From: Hyphomicrobiales bacterium
GTDB taxonomy: Bacteria; Pseudomonadota; Alphaproteobacteria; Rhizobiales; Devosiaceae
Assembly (NCBI GenBank): GCA_026981645.1
Contig: JALSII010000041.1
Coordinates: 1-56,566, forward strand
Length of the DNA: 56,566 bases
Reading direction: 5' to 3'
The stretch's first letter is position 1; each line of letters starts with the position of its first letter. The notes under the pieces were generated by a model that was not told where the DNA came from, did no database searches, and was given only the letters and a program-made list of their open reading frames with translations. Made by a program: the position numbers and the translations under genes. Positions 43,389-52,223 of this stretch are shown here, one piece after another.

Positions 43389-43422
43389 TAAAAAAAGGCA
43401 GGGATTTTGAAATCCCCGCCTG
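43389..43422 (-). terminator. Intrinsic terminator of icd
   Basis: On the minus strand CAGGCGGGGATTT, two or three loop bases, AAATCCCTGCCT and then a run of seven or more T residues. A strong rho-independent terminator placed directly after the icd stop and before the SMR gene. Confidence 0.9.
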
Positions 43423-43447
43423 ATAAACGGATTGTTTGTTTCAAATA

Positions 43448-44659
43448 TTACGCCATGGCTTTTTGCAGGTTTTCGTCGATGGCCTCGAGAAAACCCATGG
43501 TTGAGAGCCATTCCTGGTCCGGGCCGACCAGCAGCGCCAGATCCTTGGTCATGCTTCCGCTCTGGATGGTGTCGACAACGGTCTGTTCAAGGGTGGCGGC
43601 AAATTTTGCCAGTTCGGCATTGTCGTCGAGCTTGGCGCGGTGAGACAATCCGCGGGTCCATGCGTAAATTGAGGCTGTTGAATTTGTCGAAGTTGCCTTG
43701 CCTTCCTGATGCTGGCGGTAGTGGCGGGTGACGGTGCCGTGGGCGGCTTCGCTTTCCACCGTTTTTCCGTCCGGGGTCATCAAAACCGAGGTCATCAGGC
43801 CCAGTGAGCCGAACCCTTGTGCCACGATGTCGGACTGCACGTCGCCATCGTAGTTTTTGCAGGCCCAGACATAACCGCCCGACCATTTCAGAGCGGCGGC
43901 GACCATATCGTCAATCAGACGGTGCTCATACCAGATTTCAGCATCCTTGTAGGCTTGGGCGAATTCGGCATCGAACACTTCCTGGAAGATGTCCTTGAAG
44001 CGGCCGTCATAGACTTTGAGGATGGTGTTTTTGGTGGAAAGGTAGCAGGGAACCTTGCGCTGCAGGGCGTAATTCAGGGAGGCGCGGGCAAAATCACGGA
44101 TGGAATCATCCAGATTATACATGGCCATAGCGATACCGGAGGAGGGGGCGTCAAACACTTCGTGCTCGATTTCCTTGCCATCGTCACCGACAAATTTGAT
44201 GGACAATTTACCCTTGCCGGGGAAGCGAAAATCGGTGGCGCGGTACTGGTCACCATAGGCGTGGCGGCCAACGATGATTGGTTGTGTCCAGCCCGGAACG
44301 AGGCGGGGGATGTTATCGCAGATGATGGGTTCGCGGAAAATCACGCCACCCAGAATATTGCGGATGGTGCCGTTGGGGGAGCGCCACATCTTCTTGAGGC
44401 CGAACTCTTCAACCCGCGCTTCGTCGGGAGTGATGGTGGCGCATTTTACGCCCACGCCGTGTTTCTTGATGGCGTTGGCGGCGTCGATGGTGATCTGGTC
44501 GTTCGTGGCGTCGCGCGATTCAATCCCCAGGTCATAATATTCCAGATCGACATCGAGATAGGGGTGGATGAGTTTTTCCTTGATGGCGTGCCAGATGATC
44601 CGGGTCATTTCGTCGCCGTCGAGTTCGACGATGGGGTTTGTCACTTTGATTTTGGCCAT
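43448..44659 (-). CDS. icd: Isocitrate dehydrogenase, NADP-dependent (homodimeric type)
   Basis: TCA-cycle enzyme that oxidises isocitrate to 2-oxoglutarate. The 403-aa protein belongs to the eukaryote-like homodimeric group, as shown by the N-terminal [21 protein letters not shown], the [22 protein letters not shown] segment and the [50 protein letters not shown] block with metal-binding Asp residues. This type is normal in alphaproteobacteria. It stands alone with a clear terminator; the 240-base upstream gap must hold its promoter. Confidence 0.97.
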   Translation of the reverse strand: MAKIKVTNPIVELDGDEMTRIIWHAIKEKLIHPYLDVDLEYYDLGIESRDATNDQITIDAANAIKKHGVGVKCATITPDEARVEEFGLKKMWRSPNGTIRNILGGVIFREPIICDNIPRLVPGWTQPIIVGRHAYGDQYRATDFRFPGKGKLSIKFVGDDGKEIEHEVFDAPSSGIAMAMYNLDDSIRDFARASLNYALQRKVPCYLSTKNTILKVYDGRFKDIFQEVFDAEFAQAYKDAEIWYEHRLIDDMVAAALKWSGGYVWACKNYDGDVQSDIVAQGFGSLGLMTSVLMTPDGKTVESEAAHGTVTRHYRQHQEGKATSTNSTASIYAWTRGLSHRAKLDDNAELAKFAATLEQTVVDTIQSGSMTKDLALLVGPDQEWLSTMGFLEAIDENLQKAMA

Positions 44660-44898
44660 GGGGCACTCCGCGCTTCAGGTGAAATTGTGGCCCGAACAGG
44701 ATGCCGGGCCGTGGCTGGCGCCCCTATAGCATTGCCGGTTCCAAGACGCAAAAGGAGCTTTGGAATTTTCAACTAACGTAATTATTTCAATTGCTTGGCA
44801 GGTTGTAGCCTATGAAGCTGGTGGCAGGGGTCATCCCTGTCCCATGCGCGGGGCAGTTTAGGGGCACGGGCTTCCAGTTCCCCGATCTTAGGTGCACC

Positions 44899-45297
44899 TC
44901 AGGGAGATGCTTGTGTTTTGATAGTTTGGTCTATGGGGTCCCAGGCCGGGCGACAGTCTTCGTAAAGGATGATTTGGGGTTTGAACCAGGAGCTGTCGTC
45001 AAAACTGCCGAGGGCGATGCCAATGCTATCGGGGGCTTTGGAGTTTTCAGAAAACAGGCGCGAACCGCAGGTGGGGCAAAAGTGGCGGGTGCGGGTGTTT
45101 CCGGTGTCCGAGTTGGACTGGTGGGTTGCGGTTTCCCCGGTAATTTTGACGTCAGAACGGTTGAAAAACGCCTGCACCAGATGGCCGGTTCCGGTGGTGC
45201 GGCGGCAGGCGTTGCAGTGGCACTGGGCCATGCGCTCAGGTTCCCCGTTCACCTCGTAACTCACTGCGCCGCAATGACAATGTCCGCTCAAGCTCAT
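44899..45297 (-). CDS. GFA family zinc protein (glutathione-dependent formaldehyde-activating/CENP-V fold)
   Basis: A 132-aa protein with the GFA zinc-binding pattern: GHCHCGAVSYEV at the start, CHCNACRRTTG in the middle and FCPTCGSRLF near residue 85. The Cys residues form one structural and one exposed zinc site. Family members are annotated as S-(hydroxymethyl)glutathione synthase, but most have no proven activity. The start at 45297 gives MSLSGHCHCG with a good match to family N-termini; a start further upstream adds 40 poorly conserved residues. Divergent from trmJ. Confidence 0.88.
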   Translation of the reverse strand: MSLSGHCHCGAVSYEVNGEPERMAQCHCNACRRTTGTGHLVQAFFNRSDVKITGETATHQSNSDTGNTRTRHFCPTCGSRLFSENSKAPDSIGIALGSFDDSSWFKPQIILYEDCRPAWDPIDQTIKTQASP

Positions 45298-45462
45298 ATC
45301 ATGTTTCCATATTTGTTGTGGTTGGCATCGGTTACCGGGGCCTTCAAAGGGTTCAGGGAATTTTGACCGCTCTTTGGTGGACATTGGTGGATTTTGGTGG
45401 ACTTTGCTTCCCGCCATGACCTAGGGCAGTCTGGCACACAGTGAAGCTATCGGGAAATACAA

Positions 45463-46281
45463 ATGGCGGGTACCGACAGTTCAAAAAAACTTGAACTCTT
45501 TCCAGCGCCGGTGGTGGTGCTTTGTGAACCCCAGCTGGGGGAAAATATTGGCACGGCAGCACGGGCGATGGCCAATTTTGGTCTGTGGGATTTGCGGCTG
45601 GTCAATCCACGGGACGGATGGCCCAGTGAAAAGGCAAAAGCGGCGGCGGCGAAAGCGGACCATGTGATTTGCCGGGTGCAGGTTTTTGAACGGCTCGAGG
45701 AGGCCATCGCTGACCTGTCTCTGGTGTTGGCGACCACAGCGCGCAAGCGCGACATGTTCAAGCCGGTGATGGGGCCGGATGAAGCGGCAAGCCGCATGTT
45801 TACCCAAATCAGCGGCGGGGAAAAAGCGGGCCTGTTGTTCGGGCGCGAGCGCTGGGGGTTGAACAACGAAGAAATCACGCTGGCCGATGCCATTGTCACG
45901 CTGCCGGTAGAGCCGGCGTTTGCATCGTTGAATATTGCCCAGGCGGTGTTGCTGCTGGCCTATGAATGGCGGCGGGCGGCCAAAAAGGGCGAAGCGCTGC
46001 CGTTTGAAGCCGAGGTCGGCGCGCCGGCCAGCAAGCAGGAGGTCTCCGGCATGTTCGCGCATCTGGAAACGGCGCTGGATGAAGCGGGTTTTTTTACGGT
46101 GGCTGAAAAACGCCCCTCGATGGTCAACAATATCCGCACAATGTTGGGTCGGGCTGATTTCAACGCGCAAGAAGTGCGCACGTTTCGCGGTATCATTTCT
46201 TCGCTGGAAAGGCGGCACGAACGGCAAAATCCAGAGGGCAGGAAGAGCGCGGAGGAGCCCGGGGGAAATGAAGGTGAATAG
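45463..46281 (+). CDS. trmJ: tRNA (cytidine/uridine-2'-O-)-methyltransferase, TrmJ-like (SPOUT)
   Basis: Methylates the ribose at position 32 of tRNAs in enteric bacteria. The 272-aa protein has the SPOUT knot: VVVLCEPQLGENIGTAARAMANFGLWDLRLVNPRDGWP at the start, LLFGRERWGLNNEEITLADAIVTLPVEPAFASLNIAQAVLLLAYEW near residue 130, and a C-terminal extension with the TrmJ-type MVNNIRTMLGRADFNAQEVRTFRGIISSLERR. The TrmJ-like extension separates it from TrmH and TrmL. The exact target is inferred. It overlaps the downstream oxidoreductase gene by 14 bases. Confidence 0.88.
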   Translation: MAGTDSSKKLELFPAPVVVLCEPQLGENIGTAARAMANFGLWDLRLVNPRDGWPSEKAKAAAAKADHVICRVQVFERLEEAIADLSLVLATTARKRDMFKPVMGPDEAASRMFTQISGGEKAGLLFGRERWGLNNEEITLADAIVTLPVEPAFASLNIAQAVLLLAYEWRRAAKKGEALPFEAEVGAPASKQEVSGMFAHLETALDEAGFFTVAEKRPSMVNNIRTMLGRADFNAQEVRTFRGIISSLERRHERQNPEGRKSAEEPGGNEGE

Positions 46282-47860
46282 CAGCTATGACGCCATCATT
46301 GTTGGCGCCGGGCACAATGGTCTGGTGTGCGCGTTTTATCTGGCGCGGGCGGGGCTGAAGGTTTGTGTGCTGGAGCGTTCAAGCGTCGTTGGCGGGGCAG
46401 CGATCACCGAGGAATTTCATCCCGGTTTCAGGAATTCGGTGGCCTCCTATACGGTGTCTCTTCTTCAACCCAAAATCATTGCCGACATGGAGCTGAAAAG
46501 CCACGGGCTTGAAATTGTCCTGCGCAAGGTCGACAATTTCCTGACCCTTGAAGCGGGGTATCTGCTGGCCGGGCGCGACGGGCTGACGAAATCGGAAATA
46601 GCCCGGTTTTCGCAAAAGGACGCCGCCGCCTATCCTGCCTATGAAGAAGCGCTCAGGCGGGTGGTGGATTGCATAAGGCAATTGCTGCTGGTGGCTCCTC
46701 CCGATGCGGGGGGAGGGCTAAAAGACCTGCTGGCGCTCATAAAACTGGGGGGCATTGTCAACAAGCTGTCGCTGGAAACTCAAAATGACCTTCTGGACTT
46801 TTTCACCAGATCGGCGGCGGAAATCCTTGAGAGGTATTTTGAGAATGAAACCGTCAAAGCCCTGTTCGGGTTTGACGCCGTGGTCGGGCATTTTGCTTCC
46901 CCTTATGAGCCGGGTTCGGCCTATGTGCTGCTGCATCATGTGTTCGGCGAGGTCAACGGTATCAAGGGGGCGTGGGGGCACGCCATTGGTGGCATGGGCT
47001 CGATTACCCAGGCTATGGCCCGGTCCTGCGAAGCGCTGGGGGTAAAGATTATTACCGACAGTCCGGTGAGTGCCATCACCACGACCGGGGAAGGTCTGAA
47101 GCGGGTGGTCACAGAGGAGGGAACGTTTGACGCGCCCATTGTTGCCGCCTGTGTGCATCCCAAAATATTGATGGAAAACCTGCTTTGCACAGACGAGGTG
47201 CCGGAAAGTTTCCGGGGGCGTATCGCCAATTACAAGTCCCACTCGGGCACCTTTCGAATGAATGTGGCGCTGGACGGTTTGCCCGAGTTCACCAATTGCC
47301 CACCCGGAGAGGCGTATTTGAGTGCCGGGATAATCATTGCGCCAACACTGGACTATATGGACAAGGCCTGGGCCAGCGCGCGGGAAAAGGGATGGTCGAA
47401 CGCTCCGGTAGTTGAAATGCTCATCCCATCGGTCCTGGACGACACGCTGGCGCCACCGGGCCGCCATGTGGCCTCGCTGTTTTGCCAGCAATTCGCCTAT
47501 GACCTGCCCCATGGCATGGAATGGGAGAATGAACACGAGCGGGTGGCGGACCATATCATGGCAACGGTCGAGAAATACGCGCCGGGTTTTACACAGCTGG
47601 TCGTGGGCCGGCAGATATTGTCGCCCCGGGACCTGGAGGAAAAATTCGCCCTTGTCGGGGGGGATATTTTTCACGGGCGGATGAGTCTGGACCAGTTGTT
47701 TTCAGCCCGTCCGGTTCTGGGCGCCGGGGCCTATCGCAGCCCGGTCAAGGGGGTCTATTTATGCGGTTCGGGCACCCATCCGGGGGGCGGGGTCACCGGA
47801 GCGCCGGGGCATAATGCCGCCCATGCCATTTTGAAGGACCGGCGAGGCTGGGTTTTTTAG
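46268..47860 (+). CDS. NAD(P)/FAD-dependent oxidoreductase, PYROXD2/phytoene desaturase-like
   Basis: A 530-aa flavoprotein. The FAD-binding motif DAIIVGAGHNGLVCAFYLARAGLKVCVLER lies at residues 8-37, followed by GGAAITEEFHPGFRNSVASY. The later FAD motif GVYLCGSGTHPGGGVTGAPGHNAA closes the domain. The middle part (SHGLEIVLRKVDNFLTLEAG, AEILERYFENETVKALFGFDAVVG) groups it with the bacterial relatives of human PYROXD2, not with carotenoid enzymes; no carotenoid genes are near. The ATG at 46268 has GGGGGAA and overlaps trmJ. The substrate is unknown. Confidence 0.87.
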   Translation: MKVNSSYDAIIVGAGHNGLVCAFYLARAGLKVCVLERSSVVGGAAITEEFHPGFRNSVASYTVSLLQPKIIADMELKSHGLEIVLRKVDNFLTLEAGYLLAGRDGLTKSEIARFSQKDAAAYPAYEEALRRVVDCIRQLLLVAPPDAGGGLKDLLALIKLGGIVNKLSLETQNDLLDFFTRSAAEILERYFENETVKALFGFDAVVGHFASPYEPGSAYVLLHHVFGEVNGIKGAWGHAIGGMGSITQAMARSCEALGVKIITDSPVSAITTTGEGLKRVVTEEGTFDAPIVAACVHPKILMENLLCTDEVPESFRGRIANYKSHSGTFRMNVALDGLPEFTNCPPGEAYLSAGIIIAPTLDYMDKAWASAREKGWSNAPVVEMLIPSVLDDTLAPPGRHVASLFCQQFAYDLPHGMEWENEHERVADHIMATVEKYAPGFTQLVVGRQILSPRDLEEKFALVGGDIFHGRMSLDQLFSARPVLGAGAYRSPVKGVYLCGSGTHPGGGVTGAPGHNAAHAILKDRRGWVF

Positions 47861-47942
47861 ATTCTGGTTGAGGAACCTTCGGGTTCGGGGCTTCCCAATT
47901 TGTGCTCCACCATCAGCAGGTTTTGGGGCGGTGGATGTGGGG

Positions 47943-48578
47943 CTATTGCTTTTCCATCATCAGGCGGATGCCAAGGGCAATAAAAATTGCACCCAGGGAG
48001 CGATCAAGCCAAAGACCAAATTTTTCATTGTTGCGCAGCGCGTTGGTCAAGCGCTCCCCGGCCAGAATCAACGGTGGCTCAACAAAGGCGGCAACCACGA
48101 TTATCAGGCTGCCATGCAGAAATAATTGCGCCCAGACCGGTCCGGCACCGGCAACGACGAACTGAGGTAAAAAGGCGAGGAAAAAAAATCGCTACCTTGG
48201 GATTTAGCAGAGCCACCACCACTCCCTGACGGAATATGGGGAAGAATGCCGGGCTGATTTGGGGACCGTTGGCAACAAAAGAGCCGCCGCCCGAACGAAG
48301 GGCGGAAATACCAAGCCAGATCAAATAGGCCGCCCCGGCCCATTTCACCAGGGTAAAGGCTGTGGCCGAAGTCGCAAGGATCGCAGAAAGTCCGGCGGCT
48401 GCCATCAAGACATGGCCAAAAGCCCCGGTCCAAATGCCCAGCATGGCCGCAAAACCGGTTTTTTGCCGCCCCTTACCGTTTGACCCAGTATGAAAGCAAT
48501 GTCCGGGCCCGGTGCCAGGTTGAGAAGAACCGCAGCCGTCAGAAAAGTAGTCCAGTGCAAAAGCGAATAATCAAACAT
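47943..48578 (-). pseudogene. LysE/RhtB family amino-acid exporter gene with two homopolymer frameshifts
   Basis: The minus strand encodes a complete LysE-type exporter of about 211 residues only if two single-base changes are assumed. It opens MFDYSLLHWTTFLTAAVLLN with LAPGPDIAFILGQT, then a run of six A residues (48459-48464) where seven would keep frame. The next segment (MLGIWTGAFGHVLMAAAGLS to VALLNPKVAIFF) reads in another frame. A run of eight T residues (minus strand, 48181-48188), where seven are needed, shifts it back, and the ending LAFLPQFVVAGAGP to LGIRLMMEKQ is intact. Both changes are in homopolymers and cancel in length. This is either a recent pseudogene or two sequencing errors. 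Confidence 0.82.
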
Positions 48579-48933
48579 TGGGAAAAAACCGGCAGGAAAT
48601 AGAAAGATTGGCAGGCTTTGAAGTTATCAGAGAAACCGGACAGCGGGCAAGTAGGCGCGCGCCTGAATCTAGCCGCCGGGGCTGGCGGTTTTAGGGGATG
48701 ACGGGTTGGGGGCAGGACCCATTAATTTCACCCATTCTGCGCCAGTTGATTTTGTTTGATGAACAGGCGCGAACATGCTGGAAACCCCATCTTGCGGCCT
48801 CGCGCCGCGGGTCGCTGAAACCGGCAACAGGCCCCCCACCCCGACCCTCCCCCGCTAAGGGGGGGAGGGAGAAGGGGGGAAACGCGGTGTCCATCGGGGT
48901 GACGAGGTGAACCCGGGATGGGGTTGCGTCAAA
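48579..48933. other. 355-bp gap with a G/C-rich palindrome
   Basis: No gene. At 48845-48869 CCCTCCCCC and GGGGGAGGG flank a 7-base loop, with further C-run and G-run arms outside (48831-48879). A related unit occurs at 55369-55390. It lies between the lysE-type gene start and the rsmJ stop, both minus strand, so the lysE promoter is also in this gap. Confidence 0.6.
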
Positions 48934-49542
48934 TCAGGTCATAAACACATCATAACGCGTTGATTTTCCGTTGATTTGGTGAGAGGGGGCGGGGAGTCCC
49001 TGCATGGGAGCCGCTTTTTGCGGCCATTTGAGCACCACACGCTGGTTGGCGCATTGAAGCGCCACCTGCATGAGCTCGGCGGCGTCCTCATCGGTGCCTA
49101 CGATCCTCCGGACCTGGCGCAACTCCTTCTTGACCAGAGCGGAGCCTTTGCGCTCCGGGTGCATGGGGTCAACCACGATAATGGCGGGGGCGAGGGTGGG
49201 GAGCAAATCTTTGGCGTCGCCATGAATGAGTTCCATGCGAGCGATTACCCGGGCGGTATCACCACCAGCGGCGCGGGCCCGTTTCATTGCTTCCTCAAGC
49301 AGGCCGTGCATTTGGCCTGAGCGCTCAATCAGCGTGATTTCGGCCCCCAGCGAAGCGAGCAGAAAGGCATCGCGCCCCAATCCGGCGGTGGCGTCAACGA
49401 TTTTGGGGTTTTTGTTGGTTTTCATGCCCACGGCGCGGGCAAGGGCCTGCCCCCGGCCACCGCCAAAACGAAAACGGTGAGCGACCGCGCCGCTGAGAAA
49501 ATCAACTTCGGGCGCGCTTTTTTTTACTTCTTCACTGTTCAT
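48934..49542 (-). CDS. rsmJ: 16S rRNA (guanine-1516-N2) methyltransferase RsmJ-like
   Basis: A 202-aa SAM-dependent methyltransferase. It has VDFLSGAVAHRFRFGGGRGQALARAVG near the start, the SAM motif KIVDATAGLGRDAFLLASLGAEITLIERS, the catalytic motif VVDPMHPERKGSALVKKELRQVRRIVG (DPMYP-type) and VVLKWPQKAAPM. These are the conserved blocks of RsmJ (formerly YhiQ). In enterics it modifies G1516 of 16S rRNA; the target here is inferred by homology. The N-terminal 40 residues of enteric RsmJ are missing, common in alphaproteobacterial members. Confidence 0.88.
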   Translation of the reverse strand: MNSEEVKKSAPEVDFLSGAVAHRFRFGGGRGQALARAVGMKTNKNPKIVDATAGLGRDAFLLASLGAEITLIERSGQMHGLLEEAMKRARAAGGDTARVIARMELIHGDAKDLLPTLAPAIIVVDPMHPERKGSALVKKELRQVRRIVGTDEDAAELMQVALQCANQRVVLKWPQKAAPMQGLPAPSHQINGKSTRYDVFMT

Positions 49543-49563
49543 GCGCTGGTGGTCCGCCCGCTC

Positions 49564-49899
49564 CTACCAGGCGCAGATTGCGGTGTTGGTTGCGGAACTG
49601 ACCCAGCAGGCACCATCCTGTTTGGAACGATAGAAGGGGCCGGGGAGGGGCACGTTGCGCCCGGTGCCAAAATCGGCAAAGCCGGAGGCGACGCCGGGGC
49701 TCTCAATGTAAAGGGTAAAAGTGGGGCGACCCTTGGCGGAGATGATAAAACTGCCATTGCCCTCAATGGCGGTGAACTCGCAATCATAGTAGCCGTCATC
49801 CGTTGTGAAGCAGCGGGCCGGTTTTGCAAACACGGCCTGGCTCGACACCAGAAAAACCAGCGCCAATGCGGCCAACCCCTTGCGTGAAATGTTCTGCAT
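49564..49899 (-). CDS. Small secreted Cys-containing protein, unknown function
   Basis: A 111-aa protein with a clear signal peptide (residues 1-25, cleavage after QAVFA) and a short mature part with three Cys residues: CFTTDDGYYDCEF near the start, then DGACWVSSATNTAICAW at the end, which has two more. The mature part has a beta-rich composition (SFIISAKGRPTFTLYIES). I do not recognise the family. Five Cys suggests disulphides in the periplasm or outside. The start has GGAGACCGGAT. It is 21 bases upstream of rsmJ on the same strand, and faces the metal ATPase gene across 205 bases. Confidence 0.6.
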   Translation of the reverse strand: MQNISRKGLAALALVFLVSSQAVFAKPARCFTTDDGYYDCEFTAIEGNGSFIISAKGRPTFTLYIESPGVASGFADFGTGRNVPLPGPFYRSKQDGACWVSSATNTAICAW

Positions 49900-50034
49900 A
49901 TCCGGTCTCCAGCGTTTTGAGGTGAGACCATTCTGGGGTGAAACCGGCTCTTCTTCAAGATTTGGTTTTGGGCGGTTGCAGGAGTTGCACAAAAAATCAC
50001 GGGAATGAGAACGCGAATGATGTGAATTTTTCGC

Positions 50035-50065
50035 TTGAAGCTATAGCGGCTAGAGATTCTAGAAG
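50035..50065 (+). promoter_or_regulatory. MerR-type metal-responsive promoter of the P-type ATPase gene
   Basis: TTGAAG (50035-50040) and TAGAAG (50060-50065) are separated by 19 bases, the long spacer that marks MerR-family promoters. Between them AAGCTATAG-CGG-CTAGAGATT (50038-50058) forms a 21-base imperfect dyad (7 of 9 pairs), close to ZntR/CadR/PbrR operators. It lies 40 bases before the ATPase start. No merR-type gene is in the window, so the regulator must be encoded elsewhere. Confidence 0.75.
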
Positions 50066-50104
50066 GATGGTTCGGAAGAATCATGCTGAGCAGGTTGAAC
50101 TGAT

Positions 50105-52204
50105 ATGGCCAATACAAAAACGCTTCTTGTCGATGGGATGGATTGCGCGAGTTGCACCACAAAAATCGAGGGTGTCGTGTGCAAAATCCCCGGTGTTGAG
50201 AATGTCCAGCTCAATTATACCACGCAAAAGCTCAAGTTTGAGCTGACTGACCCCAAGGGTAATAGCGGGGCTATTGTCAAGGCTGTTGAACGGCTGGGCT
50301 ACAAGGTCAGGGAAGCCGACAAAAAAACCAAAGTTGAGGACCTGCGCTGGTGGCAGACCGGCAAGGGGCAACTGGTTATCGGCACAACAGCGATATTGGC
50401 GGTCGCCTGGACCATGTCGTTTCTGATGCCGGAATATGCGGGCTATGTGTTTTCTCTTGCCGCGCTGATTGCGCTTTTTCCTCTGGCCAAGAAGGCGGGG
50501 GCGGCGGCGATTTCCGGGCAGCCCTTCACCATAGAAACGCTGGTGACGATTGCTGTTATCGGGGCCATATTTATTGATGAATCAGCGGAAGCGGCGGTTG
50601 TTGTTTTCTTCTTTCTGATAGGTGAACTGCTCGAAGCGATGGCGGCGGCCAAGGCCCGCAAATCCGTGCAGGCGCTGGCCGACCTGGTGCCGAAATCGGC
50701 TTTTCTGGTGACTGATGAAGGGATAGTCGAAGTTGGTGCGGATGTTCTTTCGGTGGGCGATATCATCGAGGTCAGGCCCGGTGGCCGGGTGCCTGCGGAC
50801 GGTATGATTTCCGAGGGGCAGACCTCTATTGATGAAGCCGCGATTACCGGCGAATCGATGCCCAAGCGCAAGCAGGTGGGCGATAATGTTTATGCCGGCT
50901 CCATCAACGCTGATGGTCTCATCCGAATGCGCGTGGAAAAAACCGCCGAAAACAACATGATTGCGCGCATTTTGCAGATGGTGGAGGACGCCGAGGCATC
51001 CAAGGCACCCACGGCGCGGTTTATCGACGATTTCTCAAAATATTACACGCCCGGCGTGATTGTTGTTTCAGCGATGATTGCGTTCATTCCGCCATTGTTT
51101 TTTGGCCAGGATATGGGCGAGTGGATATATAAAGGGTTGGCAATCCTTTTGATTGGCTGCCCTTGTGCGCTGGTGCTTTCAACTCCGGCGGCGATTACCT
51201 CTGGCATATCGGCGGGGGCCAAGCGGGGCCTTCTGGTCAAGGGCGGTGCTGTGCTCGAAGCCATTGGCAAGGTTGCCCGGGTGGCGTTTGACAAGACCGG
51301 GACTTTGACCCGGGGTGAGCCAAAAGTCACCGACATCGGGGTATTTTCAGGCGAGGAAAAAACCATGCTGGCGCTGGCCGGTTCGGTGGAGGCGGGCTCC
51401 TCGCATCCGCTGGCGCTGGCCATTGTCGAGCTGGTCGAGGAGCGCGGCATAAAACTGCACAAGACCAGCGACGCCGAAGCGCTGAGCGGGCGCGGGGTTC
51501 AGGCCAAAGTCGGTGGTAAGCTGGTGACCATCGCTTCGCCACGCTATGCGGCGGAAATTTCGAACTTCACGCCGGAGCAGGACAAGGAAATCGAAGTGCT
51601 CGAAGACGAGGGCAAAACCATGGCCGTTGTTGTGGTCGATAAAAAAATCCTCGGGTTCTTTGCCCTGCGTGATGAACTGAGGGACGATGCCATCAGCGCC
51701 ATGAAGGAGCTGAAAGATATCGGGGTATCGGCGGTGATGCTCACAGGAGACAATCAGCGCACCGGCAAGGCGCTGGCTGCCCAGCTTGGCATCGAGGTCA
51801 AGGCTGAACTCTTGCCAAAAGACAAGCTTGATGAAATCGAGGCGATGAAGCTTGCAGGTGACATTGCCATGGTGGGGGACGGCATCAATGATGCGCCGGC
51901 GCTGGCACGGGCCGATGTGGGTATCGCCATGGGCGGGGGGACGGACGTGGCCCTTGAAACGGCGGATGCGGCCCTGATGCACGAAAAGGTGAATGATGTG
52001 CCGGCACTGGTGAAACTCTCGCGGGCGACGATGAACAATATCCACCAGAACATTACAATTGCGCTGGGATTGAAGGCGGTGTTTCTGATCACCACCATGC
52101 TGGGGGTCACGACCCTGTGGATGGCCATTCTTGCCGATACCGGCGCAACGCTGCTGGTAACGCTCAACGCTGTCCGGCTGCTGGGCTACAAGTTCAAGAA
52201 GTAA
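50105..52204 (+). CDS. zntA: Zn/Cd/Pb-exporting P1B-type ATPase (ZntA/CadA-like)
   Basis: Heavy-metal efflux pump, 699 aa. It has one N-terminal HMA domain with the metal site MDCASC (C14, C17), eight expected membrane helices, the transport-site CPC (C352-P353-C354), the phosphorylated D396 in DKTGTLT, SSHPLALA and GDGINDAPALA in the cytoplasmic domain. The last helix has ADTGATLLVTLNAVRLL, in which the Asp is characteristic of the Zn/Cd/Pb group (P1B-2); copper pumps carry MxxxS here. The operator upstream also suggests induction by Zn, Cd or Pb. Confidence 0.93.
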   Translation: MANTKTLLVDGMDCASCTTKIEGVVCKIPGVENVQLNYTTQKLKFELTDPKGNSGAIVKAVERLGYKVREADKKTKVEDLRWWQTGKGQLVIGTTAILAVAWTMSFLMPEYAGYVFSLAALIALFPLAKKAGAAAISGQPFTIETLVTIAVIGAIFIDESAEAAVVVFFFLIGELLEAMAAAKARKSVQALADLVPKSAFLVTDEGIVEVGADVLSVGDIIEVRPGGRVPADGMISEGQTSIDEAAITGESMPKRKQVGDNVYAGSINADGLIRMRVEKTAENNMIARILQMVEDAEASKAPTARFIDDFSKYYTPGVIVVSAMIAFIPPLFFGQDMGEWIYKGLAILLIGCPCALVLSTPAAITSGISAGAKRGLLVKGGAVLEAIGKVARVAFDKTGTLTRGEPKVTDIGVFSGEEKTMLALAGSVEAGSSHPLALAIVELVEERGIKLHKTSDAEALSGRGVQAKVGGKLVTIASPRYAAEISNFTPEQDKEIEVLEDEGKTMAVVVVDKKILGFFALRDELRDDAISAMKELKDIGVSAVMLTGDNQRTGKALAAQLGIEVKAELLPKDKLDEIEAMKLAGDIAMVGDGINDAPALARADVGIAMGGGTDVALETADAALMHEKVNDVPALVKLSRATMNNIHQNITIALGLKAVFLITTMLGVTTLWMAILADTGATLLVTLNAVRLLGYKFKK

Positions 52205-52223
52205 CCCGATTTGATGTGCTGTT

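Noticed and set aside
45935..46267. N-terminal extension of the FAD oxidoreductase reading through trmJ in another frame
   Set aside because: The extended residues are an Arg-rich shadow of trmJ. The ATG at 46268 has a ribosome site and starts directly before the FAD motif.
46268..47860. Carotenoid biosynthesis gene (phytoene desaturase)
   Set aside because: The middle domain matches the PYROXD2-like group and no other carotenoid genes are near.
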